From NCBI GenBank assembly GCA_030762175.1, contig CM060842.1:43867501-43931500 (forward strand): a stretch of DNA of 64,000 nucleotides, given 5' to 3'. Below, piece after piece: positions 1-11,280 of the stretch. How positions within the stretch are numbered: the first letter of the stretch is position 1; the number at the start of each line of letters is the position of its first letter. The position numbers and the translations under genes were made by a program. This DNA is from Metallyticus violacea (lineage: Eukaryota; Arthropoda; Insecta; Mantodea; Metallyticidae). Below the pieces are notes generated by a model. It did not search any database, was not told the DNA's origin, and saw only the letters and a program-made list of their open reading frames with translations.

Positions 1-328
1 GCTCTTTTCATATAATAATTGTCCTAACCAAAATATTGTAAAATTTTAAATGGCTATACCTGAAGTGAAAAATATGAATTCTGTGACTTTAGAGCACGAA
101 ATTTAATGAAGAATAAAAAAGATAATTTTAAAAATGATTTGAAGATTTAAAGTTGTAGCTATCAGTAAGAATAAAATGATCGTTCCAATCATTCAAGTAA
201 AGTAAAGTTTATATGAAGCATTATTGCTATAATTATATCAATTGCAATTCTATTTATTATGCCTTTTAATAATTTTAAAATTCAAACAATAAGTTTCCTG
301 CTAATCAATCAATTTTTTTATCAATTGT

Positions 329-618
329 CGATTTGTTTATTTAAGTAAGATCTTTAACATCTCAGGTCATCAGCGTCTCATTCAATTCAGGGCGTGAAAC
401 GGCCGACAAATTTTGTTCAGAGGTCTCCTCTTTCAGCCTGGAGGTGCTTTTTCGTGCCGTAAATGTACGACACGGGACCCACAGCTTTACTTCCTTCCGA
501 AGGAAGCCATACATAGGATTTTCTTGCTTGAAAAAACCCATCGATCCTGTCCGGGATTGAACCCGCGATCTTGGGTTTAGGAGGCAAGTATAGTTACCAT
601 TACACCACCAGGACCGAC
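329..618 (-). mobile_element. SINE-A copy, near full length (tRNA-derived SINE)
   Basis: Read on the minus strand, it opens with a tRNA-like head (starts GTCGGTCCTG; A-box-like TGGTGTAATGG; B-box-like GGGTTCAATCCCG) and an acceptor-like helix GGTCCTG/CAGGATC. A non-tRNA body follows and ends in the family's 3' block GATGACCTGAGATGTTAAAGA plus an A/T-rich tail. At least nine other copies lie in this window. No clear target duplication is visible, so the copy is probably old. The apparent 108-codon reading frame across it is fortuitous. Confidence 0.85.
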
Positions 619-2480
619 AAAGTGGAAGATTTTTAGTAAGCTTTACATAGTGGTTTTTATTTTTCCTCCAGAACCTACTATAAATCACGATTTTTATATG
701 CTAAAACTTAGCAGGGGTTTGCATGGTACTTATGTGTTTCTGCATTAACTGAAATATTTCCACATATTTCATTTTATTGTAAGAGCAATACGGAACAGCT
801 GATCAACAATAGCTGCTCCATTTTCGCAGGGAATCACATCAGATAATGCTAACATTATTTAGTGTTTTACCCACATTTCAATGTTTGTTTAAATCGTTCA
901 CAAAATGTTCTATTCTTCATACTTACGCTCTTTACAGTTCAAAAGTAATTTCACAATTTGAGCTCTAAATTTTGCCTTGCCTGACCTCTCAAATAAGTTT
1001 GTTTATAAAACGATTCTTTTCTCTGCAGAATGTTGAAGTACTTTTACGACTTAGAAGAGAAAAATAAATTTCTTGAGTAGTTGCTTTACTATTTCTTTAA
1101 AGACATTAATAAACCCTGTATATTTAAGCAAAGAGTGTTCTTCTATATCACCTTCGTTGTACACCTCCACCCCAAAGGAAACTGCATTGCTAGATGCTGT
1201 TGCAGTAATCCGATTATTCTTGGTTTTCCCAACCGCACCATGCTTCTCCACTATCTACCCAACTTGGAAAGATGTTTAGGGCCCAGCTGACAGATACACA
1301 GAGCTACGTGAGACAATTTGCAATCTACACTCTCCATTCCAGGGCTCCTTGTTAATCCACCGCTGTAAGTTTCTGTGGTAAACATAGAAAATAGGAAAGT
1401 CACCTTTTCGTCGTGCAATTAATGGTTTAATCTTCACTGCTTCGTTTAAAAATGTAAACAGCACCGAGTTTGCTGCTGATTATGACGTCACACTGCAATT
1501 ATAGAGGGAATAAATATGCTAATACTGCCTCCCTAGTGATGGGAGTCCTTGAAACAGCTTCACGTGCATGGTAAAGTTTCATCGCTGCGAGCGGAACCTC
1601 CCTGGAGTCTACCTACATGCTAATTAGATCATCGAGTATCGCATCATCATTTGTTACGTGGTGTTCAGCAGAACTATCAGGTAGACTTCACACCGGAGGA
1701 ATTTAATCCTATCACAGTATGTCAAGTGCAATCAAGTCACGTCAGCTAGCTTCGTACTATTATAGAGAGAATTCTATACAGTTTCCGACCTTAGTTTATG
1801 TTGCAATATAAACAAAACAGCGACATCCCTCCCCAGACTGGCAGAACTTGCGGCACGGAATGCTTGTTATTGCAATTCCTTTCGCTCAAGAAATATGCAG
1901 TATTCTTAAGTGAGAAAAACATGACTGAAGAAAATGTAGTTCCAAATAACATAAAAATCATAAAAGAAAACAGTTATAAAAAAAAGTATTCAATAACTTA
2001 TGGCGTTCCATAATCTCACCTCGTTACCTCCATATAACATATGAACACATTACATACCTTCACGGTCAATAATAAAATATATTTCTTTGTACACACTTAA
2101 CTTCATGCAAAAGGCGCATGTAGATAGTAATAATGTATGAACAATGTTTTAGAAGATTGTTAATGCATTATTGCAGCATATTGTCTACCTACAGCTTGAT
2201 TGATAAACAAGAGACGGAAGAACATGCGTATTAGTTTAAAAAAAATAATAATAACCTTACACGAAGAACGAGAAACTCTCGAAGCACTCAGTGCTGGTGG
2301 CTGCAGTTCCAAGCGACAACGAAGAGAGTTGAAGGCAGTGACTTCCATAGATATAGCTAGATAATAAGCTTTTCAAGAGCAACGGCATGATGACTCAGAC
2401 GATTAGAGTGTCGCTATAGATGTGAAGATAGTGGTTGCGAATCCTCATATCCAAATTTATTTTTTTATTTGTTTATTTTT
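619..2480. other. No gene seen (AT-rich unique sequence)
   Basis: Only short open frames occur, several of them overlapping on both strands between 1051 and 1464. The minus-strand frame at 1051-1251 (66 codons) has a fairly protein-like composition, but it matches no family I recognise and it overlaps two plus-strand frames, so I do not call it a gene. Confidence 0.6.
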
Positions 2481-2489
2481 TCCCTGCCG

Positions 2490-2873
2490 GAGTTAAAGTA
2501 AATTTACCAACATCACAATGATTTACTAGGTAGCATTTGTACCAGGCACAGAATGACCTATAAATTGAAGTTTACGATTTTTTTTTCTGCTGCAATCAAA
2601 GGAGATTAGCCACCATTACAGTGATTTACTCGCCGCTATCAATTTATATTTACGAAAAGGGGTCGAGCGTTGGCCTTCAGCAAACTACTAGGATTTATGC
2701 GAGGTTAGAGTTAGTGTGTGTGTGTGTGAGTCTGTATTAGTTAATTGCGTATTCCAATAAGAGCAGGTTTGCCACCGTTACAATATTTTACCCGCTCTAC
2801 AATCCGCTATCAATTTATATTTAAAGTTACGAAGGTAACGCATAGGTTGCATTATCTTGAACAACAACAACAA

Positions 2874-2909
<36 letters not shown>

Positions 2910-2995
2910 TGAGCACATTTGCTACCGTTACAATATTTTACCCGCCTAACAATCTCATAGCAATTTATATTTGAAAGTTATGGAGAACAATGCGT
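2490..2995 (+). repeat. Degenerate tandem repeat array
   Basis: Four diverged units start near 2506, 2609, 2770 and 2918. Each carries a version of GCCACCGTTACAATATTTTAC, and the last three continue into CAATTTATATTT(AAAG). Unit spacing is about 100-160 bp. The units enclose a (TG)n tract near 2710 and an (AAC)n/(AAT)n tract at 2861-2908. This looks like an interspersed repeat end that has been tandemly duplicated. Its second half is also present inverted at 3357-3537. Confidence 0.7.
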
Positions 2996-3356
2996 AGGTT
3001 ACATTATGTTTAACAAAAAGATGATACATGCAACATTAGAAGCGGCCACATATACAGCAGTTCCGCTCTCTCCGCTGTCGCTCGGGACTGCAGCCTGCAG
3101 CCAGCAGCAAGTTGCACTAATGCTTTTCGTTCTCCGTGTATAGGCATGTGTTTAGAACAACTGTTGGTCAACTTGGAGTCGATAAGTCGAGAGCAGGGCG
3201 ATAGGTAATAAGGAAGATAAAATGTTAGTTAAAATGTGAATAGGAATATAATTAATAGGCGGAAGCCTATATTGATGCACAAATATGTTTTTGCTTTATG
3301 CTTAATCCCTTAAGACCTTATCTAACACTAATTTTTTCGGGCATCATTAAGTGAAA

Positions 3357-3385
3357 GGTAAAATTTTGTAACGATAGCAAATGTG

Positions 3386-3418
<33 letters not shown>

Positions 3419-3537
3419 TTTTTTTTTTTTTTTTTTTTTTTTTGTGGTTGTTCAAGATAATGCAACCTATGAGTTACCTTCGTAACTTTAAATATAAATT
3501 GATAGCGGATTGTAGAGTGGGTAAAATATTGTAACGG
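3357..3537 (-). repeat. Inverted copy of the 2770-2950 repeat unit
   Basis: The reverse complement matches 2770-2950 through the CCGCTATCAATTTATATTT segment, the AAGTTACGAAGGTAAC segment, TTGCATTATCTTGAACAAC and the microsatellite. Here the microsatellite is (TTA)n at 3390-3417 running into about 27 T. The two arms are about 180 bp long with a spacer of about 400 bp, so the region could form a large cruciform or hairpin. Confidence 0.8.
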
Positions 3538-3538
3538 G

Positions 3539-3690
3539 CAGTTGTTATTCTCCTATACCGTAAATCTTTGATTAATTATTTAAACTTGGCTATGGGTGCG
3601 GGAAACGGCTATTTTGGAAACCAACCCCAACACGCAATGCCCTGCTAAATTCAAGATCCAATGCCCTTTCCTTATTACCTACCGCATTTA
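3539..3690. repeat. Rearranged copy of the 6588-6695 block
   Basis: It has three parts, each identical to a part of 6588-6695. Positions 3539-3573 (35 bp) are the reverse complement of 6661-6695. Positions 3613-3650 (38 bp) match 6588-6625 directly. Positions 3651-3690 (40 bp) are the reverse complement of 6621-6660. A 39-bp spacer (3574-3612) has no match that I found. The order and orientation differ from the contiguous copy although the identity is perfect. Confidence 0.85.
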
Positions 3691-3899
3691 GGCGGATTTA
3701 TGGTTAGATCATATCTTCGGGTCGGAACTACGAGGCAGGCAGAAGTTAGGAAACTTAGGATATTTCGCGAGTAGGCTGTACGGTGGTTGCGACATAATGA
3801 AAACCTTTTCCCTTAAAGATCGATCATATATAGCAAGGTTATTGAGTTACGGGTCGCTTGAGGGGAAGTGCAGCTGACGCAACCAGAAAAAGGGGGATA

Positions 3900-4690
3900 A
3901 AAGTCGCCGTGCGTAGTGTTAGTATTTTTATTTTAGTGTTTATATTTTTACTGAAAGCATAGAACAATACTGCATTTAAAATTGATAAGAATTAACACTA
4001 AACTGTGTTATAAAAGATGTTGAAACTGATGCCCCTCGGTGACAATTCATTGCCAGCATACCCATAGGAAGTTCTAGTATTTTATCTGTTCTTCAGTAAG
4101 AACATGTCATTGAGGGTACTGTCGTAATTTTTTTTATCAAATTGGTGAACAATTTCTTTCCCTGGAATTAATTGCCATAACATTTTCTTCACTTCTCTGC
4201 AAGAATCCGTTTTCACATGTATATGGTATATAAAATCTTGTTCAAGACTTTATGTAGTATCATATTTAATGAGGAATAATTAGTACACTATTTAAACAAA
4301 ATTAAAGCACCTAGGAAGACAAGAATGACCAACCATTCGGTGACAAAGCCTCCCTCAAATTACCTACAAGCCTTTAACGCTTTAAGACTGGCTTCTCCAA
4401 GTACTCACCTGCGCTCTACTGTCCCGTAACTGAAATAACCTCACTGTACCATTTCAACCTGTGCTGAATTAATGCTTAGTAATGTAATAAGACAAAATCA
4501 CTATATTAATATTTTGAGTAACTTTCTGTCACATTTACAAATCATTTCAGTGCTTTCACTTTGGGAAGCTTAACGTATTGTACAGTGCGTATAACTCAAT
4601 GGTTGTCCCGATATTTTTCGTATACTTTTGGTAAAATATGAAGGATTGCCTTGATGTTTAACGCTGTATTCTGTATTCCAAGAGGACAAA
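3900..4690 (-). pseudogene. Old Tc1/mariner-like element relic, copy 1 (transposase C-terminus)
   Basis: It is a diverged repeat of 9937-11280: shared segments include ATTTTTACTGAAAGCA, GATGCCCCTCG, TCACATTTACAAATCA and GGGAAGCTTAA. On the minus strand near 4010-4070 a short frame reads EGHQFQHLL followed by a stop, the kind of C-terminal tail seen in many insect Tc1/mariner-type (DUF4817-like) transposases. No catalytic domain is recognisable. It shows the uninterrupted TTAA site (4570-4573) that is filled in copy 2. The repeat relationship is solid, but the transposase identity is tentative. Confidence 0.5.
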
Positions 4691-5280
4691 ATCATGTAAG
4701 AGAAATTTGGCAACACTACGGGGGTTAAGAAGTGAGAAGAGACAAATAGTGGCTTTGTGTCGTGCCGGCTGCTTGAACGTGTAGTCAGTCGTATGAAGTG
4801 AGAGTCGTAATAATGAGAGCAGGCAATCGGTATTTTGTGAAGTGCTTGGGTTTGTTGCGAAGACTAATTAAATTAGTGCATTGATAAAGAGCTGTCAGAG
4901 AAAGCTTGTGAAACAGTGGCCGTAACATAGCGTCAAAAAGTTGGATTACCTTATTGTATTAGCAAGATGGAGCGATGCGACACTCCTATACGGAGATCAT
5001 AGATGAGATTAAATCATTCTGTCCAGACAGAGTCCTTTCTCGAGGACTTATTTAACTCCACCATACACTTACAATTAATAATTTAAAGGAAAAAGAAAAG
5101 CATTACAAATAACAACGGTTACAAACCTTATGAAACAGTATGAAGCCTTATAGAATAACAAAATTGATACTGGGAGATTTCATGGTTTTGTCCCTCGTTT
5201 TCCAGCAGTTAATGGGTCGGTAGTTATGAATGATAATTCAAGTGCTCGAAATTACAACTGCATTACAAGAAAATAAGCAC

Positions 5281-5352
5281 GCACCTATAACAGCAGATGT
5301 TGAAAATGATGTCCTGCTACATCCACACGTTTCTGGAATCGTTTTAGAAAAT
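5281..5352 (-). pseudogene. Transposase C-terminal fragment (Tc1/mariner-like)
   Basis: The minus strand reads FLKRFQKRVDVAGHHFQHLLL and then stop. This arrangement (basic residues, a Cys-to-Val position, then GHHFQHLL) matches the end of insect Tc1/mariner-type transposases and is related to the tails near 4.0 and 10.1 kb. No upstream domain or inverted ends are visible. It may be a remnant of another copy of the same lineage. Confidence 0.4.
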
Positions 5353-5414
5353 TGTCATTCGCGCGCATCAGTTCAGTGAGACAATTTGATGCTTTCTTTC
5401 ATTCTAAAGAGTGA

Positions 5415-5418
<4 letters not shown>

Positions 5419-5462
<44 letters not shown>
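5419..5462 (+). repeat. (TC)n microsatellite
   Basis: About 22 uninterrupted TC units. The overlapping reading frame is just translated repeat. Confidence 0.95.
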
Positions 5463-5464
<2 letters not shown>

Positions 5465-5632
5465 GTTAATTTATGGTTTTCTTATAAAAGATACAAGTTC
5501 TTACTCTGTATGCTTCTCCTGCGCACCATCTCCAATTTTCGCATTATGAAAAGTGGTTTTGTGTACAAAATCGGGGTTTTCTATACTCTAATATCTCACC
5601 ACTAAATAGAACGGCTCTTCATCAATATTAAA

Positions 5633-5870
5633 CCGCTAAGAGTGGCCGAGATCGTTGAAGGCGCAGAATCATAAGCGAGAGGTCTGGGATTCGATTCCCG
5701 CCAGGAACATCTTCCCTAATTGAGATTTTTTCCAGATGCCATGTCCAAGCCTGAAACCTTCCTTCCTTAAAAAAATTCTTTCCCAATTAATCATTTCATC
5801 TCATATATTATCAGTGCCCACTGCCTGTGGCGCCTCAGTAGTTAAAACGGCGTTAAACACTATAACAAAT
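5633..5870 (+). mobile_element. SINE-B copy (tRNA-derived SINE)
   Basis: The head resembles a class II tRNA (Leu/Ser type): AGTGGCCGAGATCGTTGAAG (A box) and GGGATTCGATTCCCG (B box). The body contains CCTTCCTTAAAAAAATTCTTTCCC, and the 3' end reads CTGTGGCGCCTCAGTAG...GGCGTTAAACACTAT. An imperfect target duplication flanks it: ATCAATATTAA at 5621-5631 and ATCAGTATTAA at 5871-5881. Related copies lie at 48331, 29990, 17446 and 52112. Confidence 0.85.
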
Positions 5871-6587
5871 ATCAGTATTAAGCGTTGATTATTAGCATTA
5901 CGTAATATACAATTTATTCTAACGCCAGGATCACCTTTTGCAATTCGTGGCCAACAGTGACTAGGCCTTCAAAGTTTAAATTGACTCAATTTTGGAAGAT
6001 TAACTGATACGTAAGAATGATAATTTTCTACAAAGATGCCAGAAATGTATGAATTTAGAACAACATTTCCAGGTTCTCTTGTCATACGGTACATGCTTAT
6101 TTTCATTGTAATTATAATTGTAATTGCGAGTACTTATATCAATTTCGCGAATATTTTAACCGCTTCGCTGGGAGTTGCCACTTTGACTGCCGACTTGCCA
6201 GGGGGACGACAAAAGCATGAAATACCCTATACTACACTACAACTCATAGGAAAGGCGCTCAGTAGGGCGTCAAAATTACGCTGGAGGAATAAATTTCGAA
6301 CGAATCTGACTTTTATTCCATTCGCAGAAGACGAAAAACCAGAAACAGGCTGAATCATCACAAGGCTAATGTCACTGGAGAACATTGCTCGAATATTTGA
6401 GCTCGCAGCACTACAGCGAAGAACTGTTGACGGACTCCGTGTGAAGTTTACAAAACTTTTCATCTAAACCTCCATTTGTGGTTGGTTAAGCCGATGGAGG
6501 TAATGAGAAGTAACGAGAGAGAAACTCTAGATGAGCTCAGTCCTTTGATAACGTTCTATCCTGTGACCGCAGCAGTAGTTGGTTCAC

Positions 6588-6695
6588 TTTGGAAACCAAC
6601 CCCAACACGCAATGCCCTGCTAAATGCGGTAGGTAATAAGGAAAGGGCATTGGATCTTGAAATCAAAGATTTACGGTATAGGAGAATAACAACTG
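6588..6695 (+). repeat. Contiguous copy of the block rearranged at 3539-3690
   Basis: Contains TTTGGAAACCAACCCCAACA, the TAAATGCGGTAGGTAATAAG segment and CAAAGATTTACGGTATAGGA in one run. All 108 bp are represented at 3539-3690 in three pieces with two orientation changes. A short stretch at 3204-3225 (TAGGTAATAAGGAA) is also shared. I do not recognise the element. Confidence 0.8.
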
Positions 6696-6699
6696 GTAT

Positions 6700-8552
6700 A
6701 ATGTTTTGATTGCCCTTTGAATGTTTATTGTTTTAGTTCCTACACGAGGAAACGGAACATGGCCTTTATATGACCCCGCTAGATTATAGCAAGTAATATT
6801 ACGAGAGGGTCTGACTCACTAAATTCGTCAATTTATCTGGAAAGTTCAGACTCTTGAGTGATGTTTATTAGGACTATTTCACGAATAAAATAAAAATTTT
6901 AAATATATCTCCCGTAATCTTGGCTTACAAAATTATAATAATTGTATATTTGTACTTAACTTTTTCAAGCAATCTTGCGCCAAAAGTGAAGAGAAAAATA
7001 CGGCTTTAGTATATTTCTTGAATAGAATAAGAATAAAAGTGATATATATATATATATATATATATATTTTAAATTATCGCACAGATTATTAACGCTTGTA
7101 TAAAATGTTATACTTAAGAATATCTATCCTATTCAGAAACCATGAGACTGAAATAAATGGACAAAAGTCGACTATTATAATCGCTACCGTTCGATTTTCT
7201 AAATACCAACTGAGGAAAACAAAACAAAAAAGATAACATACAGTGCCTCTATTTTTCTTTATATTCTGTATTTTGGAACTCCTAATGATAAGATCAATTG
7301 GCATATTTGACGTATCACTAAAACGCTTTGAAGACCCCTCTATTTTGCGTTATGATTGTCGATTATCCATGCTTTTGTTGTTATCAATAGCTTCCCACTG
7401 CCTCTAGCAAAAGTGATCAGTGATGCGTATTTAGGAATTATATGGTGGAGGTATAAAGTTGGTTACACTGACTACAAGACAAATGCACGTAACGTGATAA
7501 AACGCATTTTATTTTTTTTTCGATAACTTTAATTGTAATCCGGCTGTGATTGGTCAAAACTCAAAATTTTGTTTCGTTTCATTGGGCGATTTTAAGATGA
7601 CGTCACGTGAGTGAAATAGTGCCTAAAATCCCTTTGGGAATTGTATCTGGCACAAACTGCAACTAATGTATATATTCAGGTCTTTTATTTTAGACTTTCT
7701 TGTTTATCCGAATAACTTCCCATTTAAAACGACTTTCATTTGAACAAAAACACGTCTTTTGAGAAATTGAGGCGAAAATTCAAAACCAGTTTTTATTACA
7801 TTTTAGGTTTCAACACCTTATACAAAGCCTTTGCTTTGAAACTTAAAAAGCCGCCCCCTACAATATAATACTTAAAATTTAAAGTTGATTAAGTTGTTAT
7901 CACATACGTTGTTTTCGATCATTGCCTACCTCAATTGCTGTTATTGTTACATGAATTGGAACAAAATTAAAAATGGCATTGTAGCATAAAAGCAAAATTT
8001 ATTTTGTAGAATATTACAATTATTTTACTAAATAAAAAGTTCACAATATGCTATGTTGTAGAATGGACAATGATACAGCCTATTTTGGAACCCTCAGCAG
8101 TTCGATTAATTCTGTTCATTTGTACAACACTTACACAAATTCAAACAAGAATAATTCAGGTTGCCAGGCAACGATAGAAAACAAAAGATGTAATAAGAAT
8201 TTAATTATCTTTAAAGTTTAAGAATTACAGGGGAAGGAGCGATGTATTTAAAGTTCAAAGAGAGGAGTGCTCCGGTTATGATTGACCTAACAATTTAAAT
8301 TAAATTTATTTTAAATATATAGTTATTTAGATGGATAAATTTTGAAATGAAAGTTCTGGAAATTCATGGATTATTTCTCTCAGATATTATAATTTATTTC
8401 TCACCCATTTCCTTAAAATAACATATGTATACTAATTTCGTACTAAATTTCAAAATTTGAAGAATATGCTAACGTAAGTTTTCATTTTATGAGTCATTTA
8501 CTGTTACATAAAACAAACAGAGCAAGAATTATAATGGAAAATGTTAGACTTT
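6700..8552. other. No gene seen; (TA)n at 7041-7067
   Basis: AT-rich sequence with a (TA)n microsatellite at 7041-7067. The plus-strand frame just before it (6036-6353) and its minus-strand shadow match no family I know. No repeat shared with the rest of the window was noticed here. Confidence 0.55.
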
Positions 8553-8567
8553 CATAACACGCACTCT

Positions 8568-8790
8568 CGAACCCGGCCAGGACCGATGGATTTTTTCGGG
8601 CGTAAAAATCCAAAGTATGGCTTCCTTCGGAAGGGAAGTAAAGCCGTGGGTCCCGTGTCGTACATTTACGGCACGAAAAAGAACTTCAAGCCTGAAAGAG
8701 AGGCCTCTGAGCAAAATTTGTCGGCCGTTTCACGCCCTGAGTTGAATGGGACGCTGATGACCTGAGATAAAATCAATCAAAAAAAAAAAA
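8568..8790 (+). mobile_element. SINE-A copy, 5'-truncated, perfect 15-bp target duplication
   Basis: It starts inside the B box (CGAACCCGGCCAGGACCG), keeps the whole body and the 3' block GACGCTGATGACCTGAGAT, and ends in a pure A tail. It is flanked by identical CATAACACGCACTCT at 8553-8567 and 8791-8805. The perfect TSD and A tail show a LINE-mediated insertion that is young relative to other copies. Truncation at the 5' end fits incomplete reverse transcription. Confidence 0.95.
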
Positions 8791-8805
8791 CATAACACGC
8801 ACTCT

Positions 8806-9930
8806 AAGTTATCGTGTATTTCGAGTCAAAAAATACATCTCAAAATGTATAGCATATCTCCAGAATATATTTACAAATGAATAAAGCAAACAGTCTGCTC
8901 AAGAAAAATGCTTTTATTACGTTGATTAAGAATCTTAATTAAATATCTCCGGATGCGAAATAAAACATCACAAAAGTTTTGTTTTCAGCCCACATTTTCC
9001 ATGCAGCTCAGTTTAACTAAAAATCTTACAACAATACTGAGCTCTCTTAGTGGCCTAAAATTGTTAATAATAAATACTCGTGCCTTTGCGAACATTACAA
9101 GAAAATCAAAAAAAAAAAAAAAAAAAAAAGATACAAGATGAATACCCGAAAAGTTTCCAGTCATTCACGACGAGCATGTAGTTATGATAATGCAGCTAGA
9201 GTGAGTTTAAGCGCAAGGTAAAAATGGAAGCATGCAGCAGTAACTTACTGAGTTAGGTGTGTATGTAAGATTAATTAGACTCAATACAGATATTCGAAAG
9301 AAAACAACAAAGTGTGGAACGAAACTTCTAAGAAAATTCACAACTGTGCAAGGAAAAAATATTTGATTCGCAGATGATAAAAAATTAAACACTGAAACAT
9401 CCAGGAAAAGCACGAAAGCCAAGCCAGTAAAAGAAGATGGTTTCAGTTTTCTAAATCTAGAACCAGGTTGTACTTGAAGGTTTATAAACAGTGCATATAA
9501 TTAGTACAGTCAGGAATCTCCGGTCAAAATTACGACCCAGCACTTGACTAACGCACAACGATAATGCCTCTTTTTACCGAATCAACTCCACGTTTCTGCT
9601 AATTTTGGTCCTGTGCTTTAACAACCTGCTTACAGCCATGATCCTGCACCATGCGAATTTTCACTCTTCTCAAAATTGAGCAAAAAGATTCAAGGATAGG
9701 AATTTTAGAACATATGAGGGCCTTCTGGAAGCATGCAAAACTGGCAGAAGAGAAATGGCAGAACGGCTCAGTGACTGGCTTGGTGCAGATAATGAATGTG
9801 AAGGAAACGCTTTTAAGCACTGAAAAAAGTTAAATTAAATTGCGAAAGCGCCCCTTACCGAAGTAAAAAGCTTTCCCAAGTATTTAATTTATTTCGTCAA
9901 TAGATGTGTTTGAAATTGACAACAAACTGC
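8806..9930. other. No gene seen; A22 tract at 9108-9129
   Basis: AT-rich sequence with a 22-base A run that may be an old retroposon tail. Overlapping short frames at 9599-9833 look non-coding. Confidence 0.55.
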
Positions 9931-9936
9931 GTCAAA

Positions 9937-11280
9937 ACAATCGCCGCGAATAACGTCAATGCTTTTATTTTAATATTTATATTTTTACTGAAAGCACAAA
10001 ATTATGCTGTATTTAAAACTGCTAATAATAAGCACCAGTCTGTGTTACCGCAGAGTTTGAAAATGATGCCCCTCGATGGCAATACATTGTCGGCAATGCT
10101 TAGGAGGTTCCATTTCGGCTAACGTTTCTATTGTAAGAACACGTCAAGAGATCCTATCTGTTTTTAGGATATTTTCTTGCCTAAGAGGAAGAACAATTAG
10201 TGCATAATTGACATACAATAAAAGCACCGAGTAACATGAATCCATAGCCACTTGCTTTTAAAGCCTCCCCCAAATTAACCACAAGCTGCTACCTGTATAT
10301 GAATTAAAATCCTTAACCACTAGCTTCCCCCAGTACTCAACTGTGCTTTAGCAGCTCATAATTACAATAATCTCACTGTACTATTTCAATACATGTAGAT
10401 TTAATGCTTAGTGCTGTAACACGATAAATTCGTTTATAATGGATATATTGAGTTACTTTTTGTCACATTTACAAATCACTTCAAGAAAGTATCCCTTGGG
10501 AAGCTTAAGGTACACAGGGAGTGGAATTTTGGTCATTTTCTCCCCTGCAAATGATTCCTTGAACCTTTGGCCGTCCATATAGTCAACATTTGCATGCCCT
10601 CTCCCCCTTCCTTCGGACTCTACAGCCGCTTAAAAATCTCTACGTGATCTTTTAAATCACACTGTGTCCTAGCATACTGTTTATAAAACAGTGTTTTTCT
10701 CAAAATTTCATTTTCACACATTCACAATGTACCAAGAGTAACACTTATTAAATTAAAAGTTTCAAGAATGTGCAGAAGCCTCCATTATAAATTCTATAGG
10801 ACAAAACACATGCTAACAGCAATAATAATTTTTAAAAAATATTTTCTGTGAAAAAATTATTAATTTTAAAGATTAAAAACTTTATAGGTTTAAAAAAAAT
10901 ATCACAGTTTATTCATCAAATTAATTTAAAATACCCTTCTATACAATTTTTATGCAGTTCAAAGCTACAATTGCGAAAATGTCAACCAATTTTCTCAACT
11001 CATGAGCCGCGTGGGACATTTTGAATATGGGACATGGTTATGTAATAACAATTACGAAATTATTTATAGTTCGCAAAGTATTTATCCAATTTGAACGGAA
11101 TTTAGTATACATGTTAATTTAACAGCAACACAATCACAGGAAACTATTCAGAAAAACCCATACAAAAATGTGTAACTTTAAAAATGCACTCCCAGTGTCC
11201 CTTAACATATTGTACAGTGTGTTCAATTCATTAGCTTCTCTCACGTCTGCTGGTGTTTAACTCAAGTCTCACTGTATTAG
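9937..11280 (-). pseudogene. Old Tc1/mariner-like element relic, copy 2, split by a TTAA insertion
   Basis: It is a diverged second copy of 3900-4690. On the minus strand near 10045-10110 the frame reads RQCIAIEGHHFQTLR then stop, a typical C-terminal tail of insect Tc1/mariner-type transposases. Collinear similarity with copy 1 continues to GGGAAGCTTAA, breaks at 10509-11201, and resumes at TTAACATATTGTACAGTG. No catalytic motif remains. The transposase label rests on the tail alone. Confidence 0.5.
10509..11201. mobile_element. 693-bp non-autonomous element inserted at TTAA (piggyBac-like MITE)
   Basis: TTAA flanks both sides (10505-10508 and 11202-11205). The ends are inverted repeats: left starts GGTACACAGGGAGTGGA and right, reverse-complemented, starts GGGACACTGGGAGTGCA (18 of 22 bases match). 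The related repeat at 3.9-4.7 kb carries a single TTAA at this point (4570-4573), which gives a natural empty site. No coding capacity is visible. A TTAA duplication is the hallmark of the piggyBac superfamily. The superfamily assignment is inferred from target site alone. Confidence 0.8.

Noticed and set aside
5411..5605. Open frame starting in a Ser/Leu repeat
   Set aside because: It is a translation of the (TC)n microsatellite with unrelated sequence after it.
6036..6463. Overlapping 105-codon plus and 78-codon minus frames
   Set aside because: They shadow each other and match no family I know; a hydrophobic stretch in AT-rich DNA is not evidence of a membrane protein.
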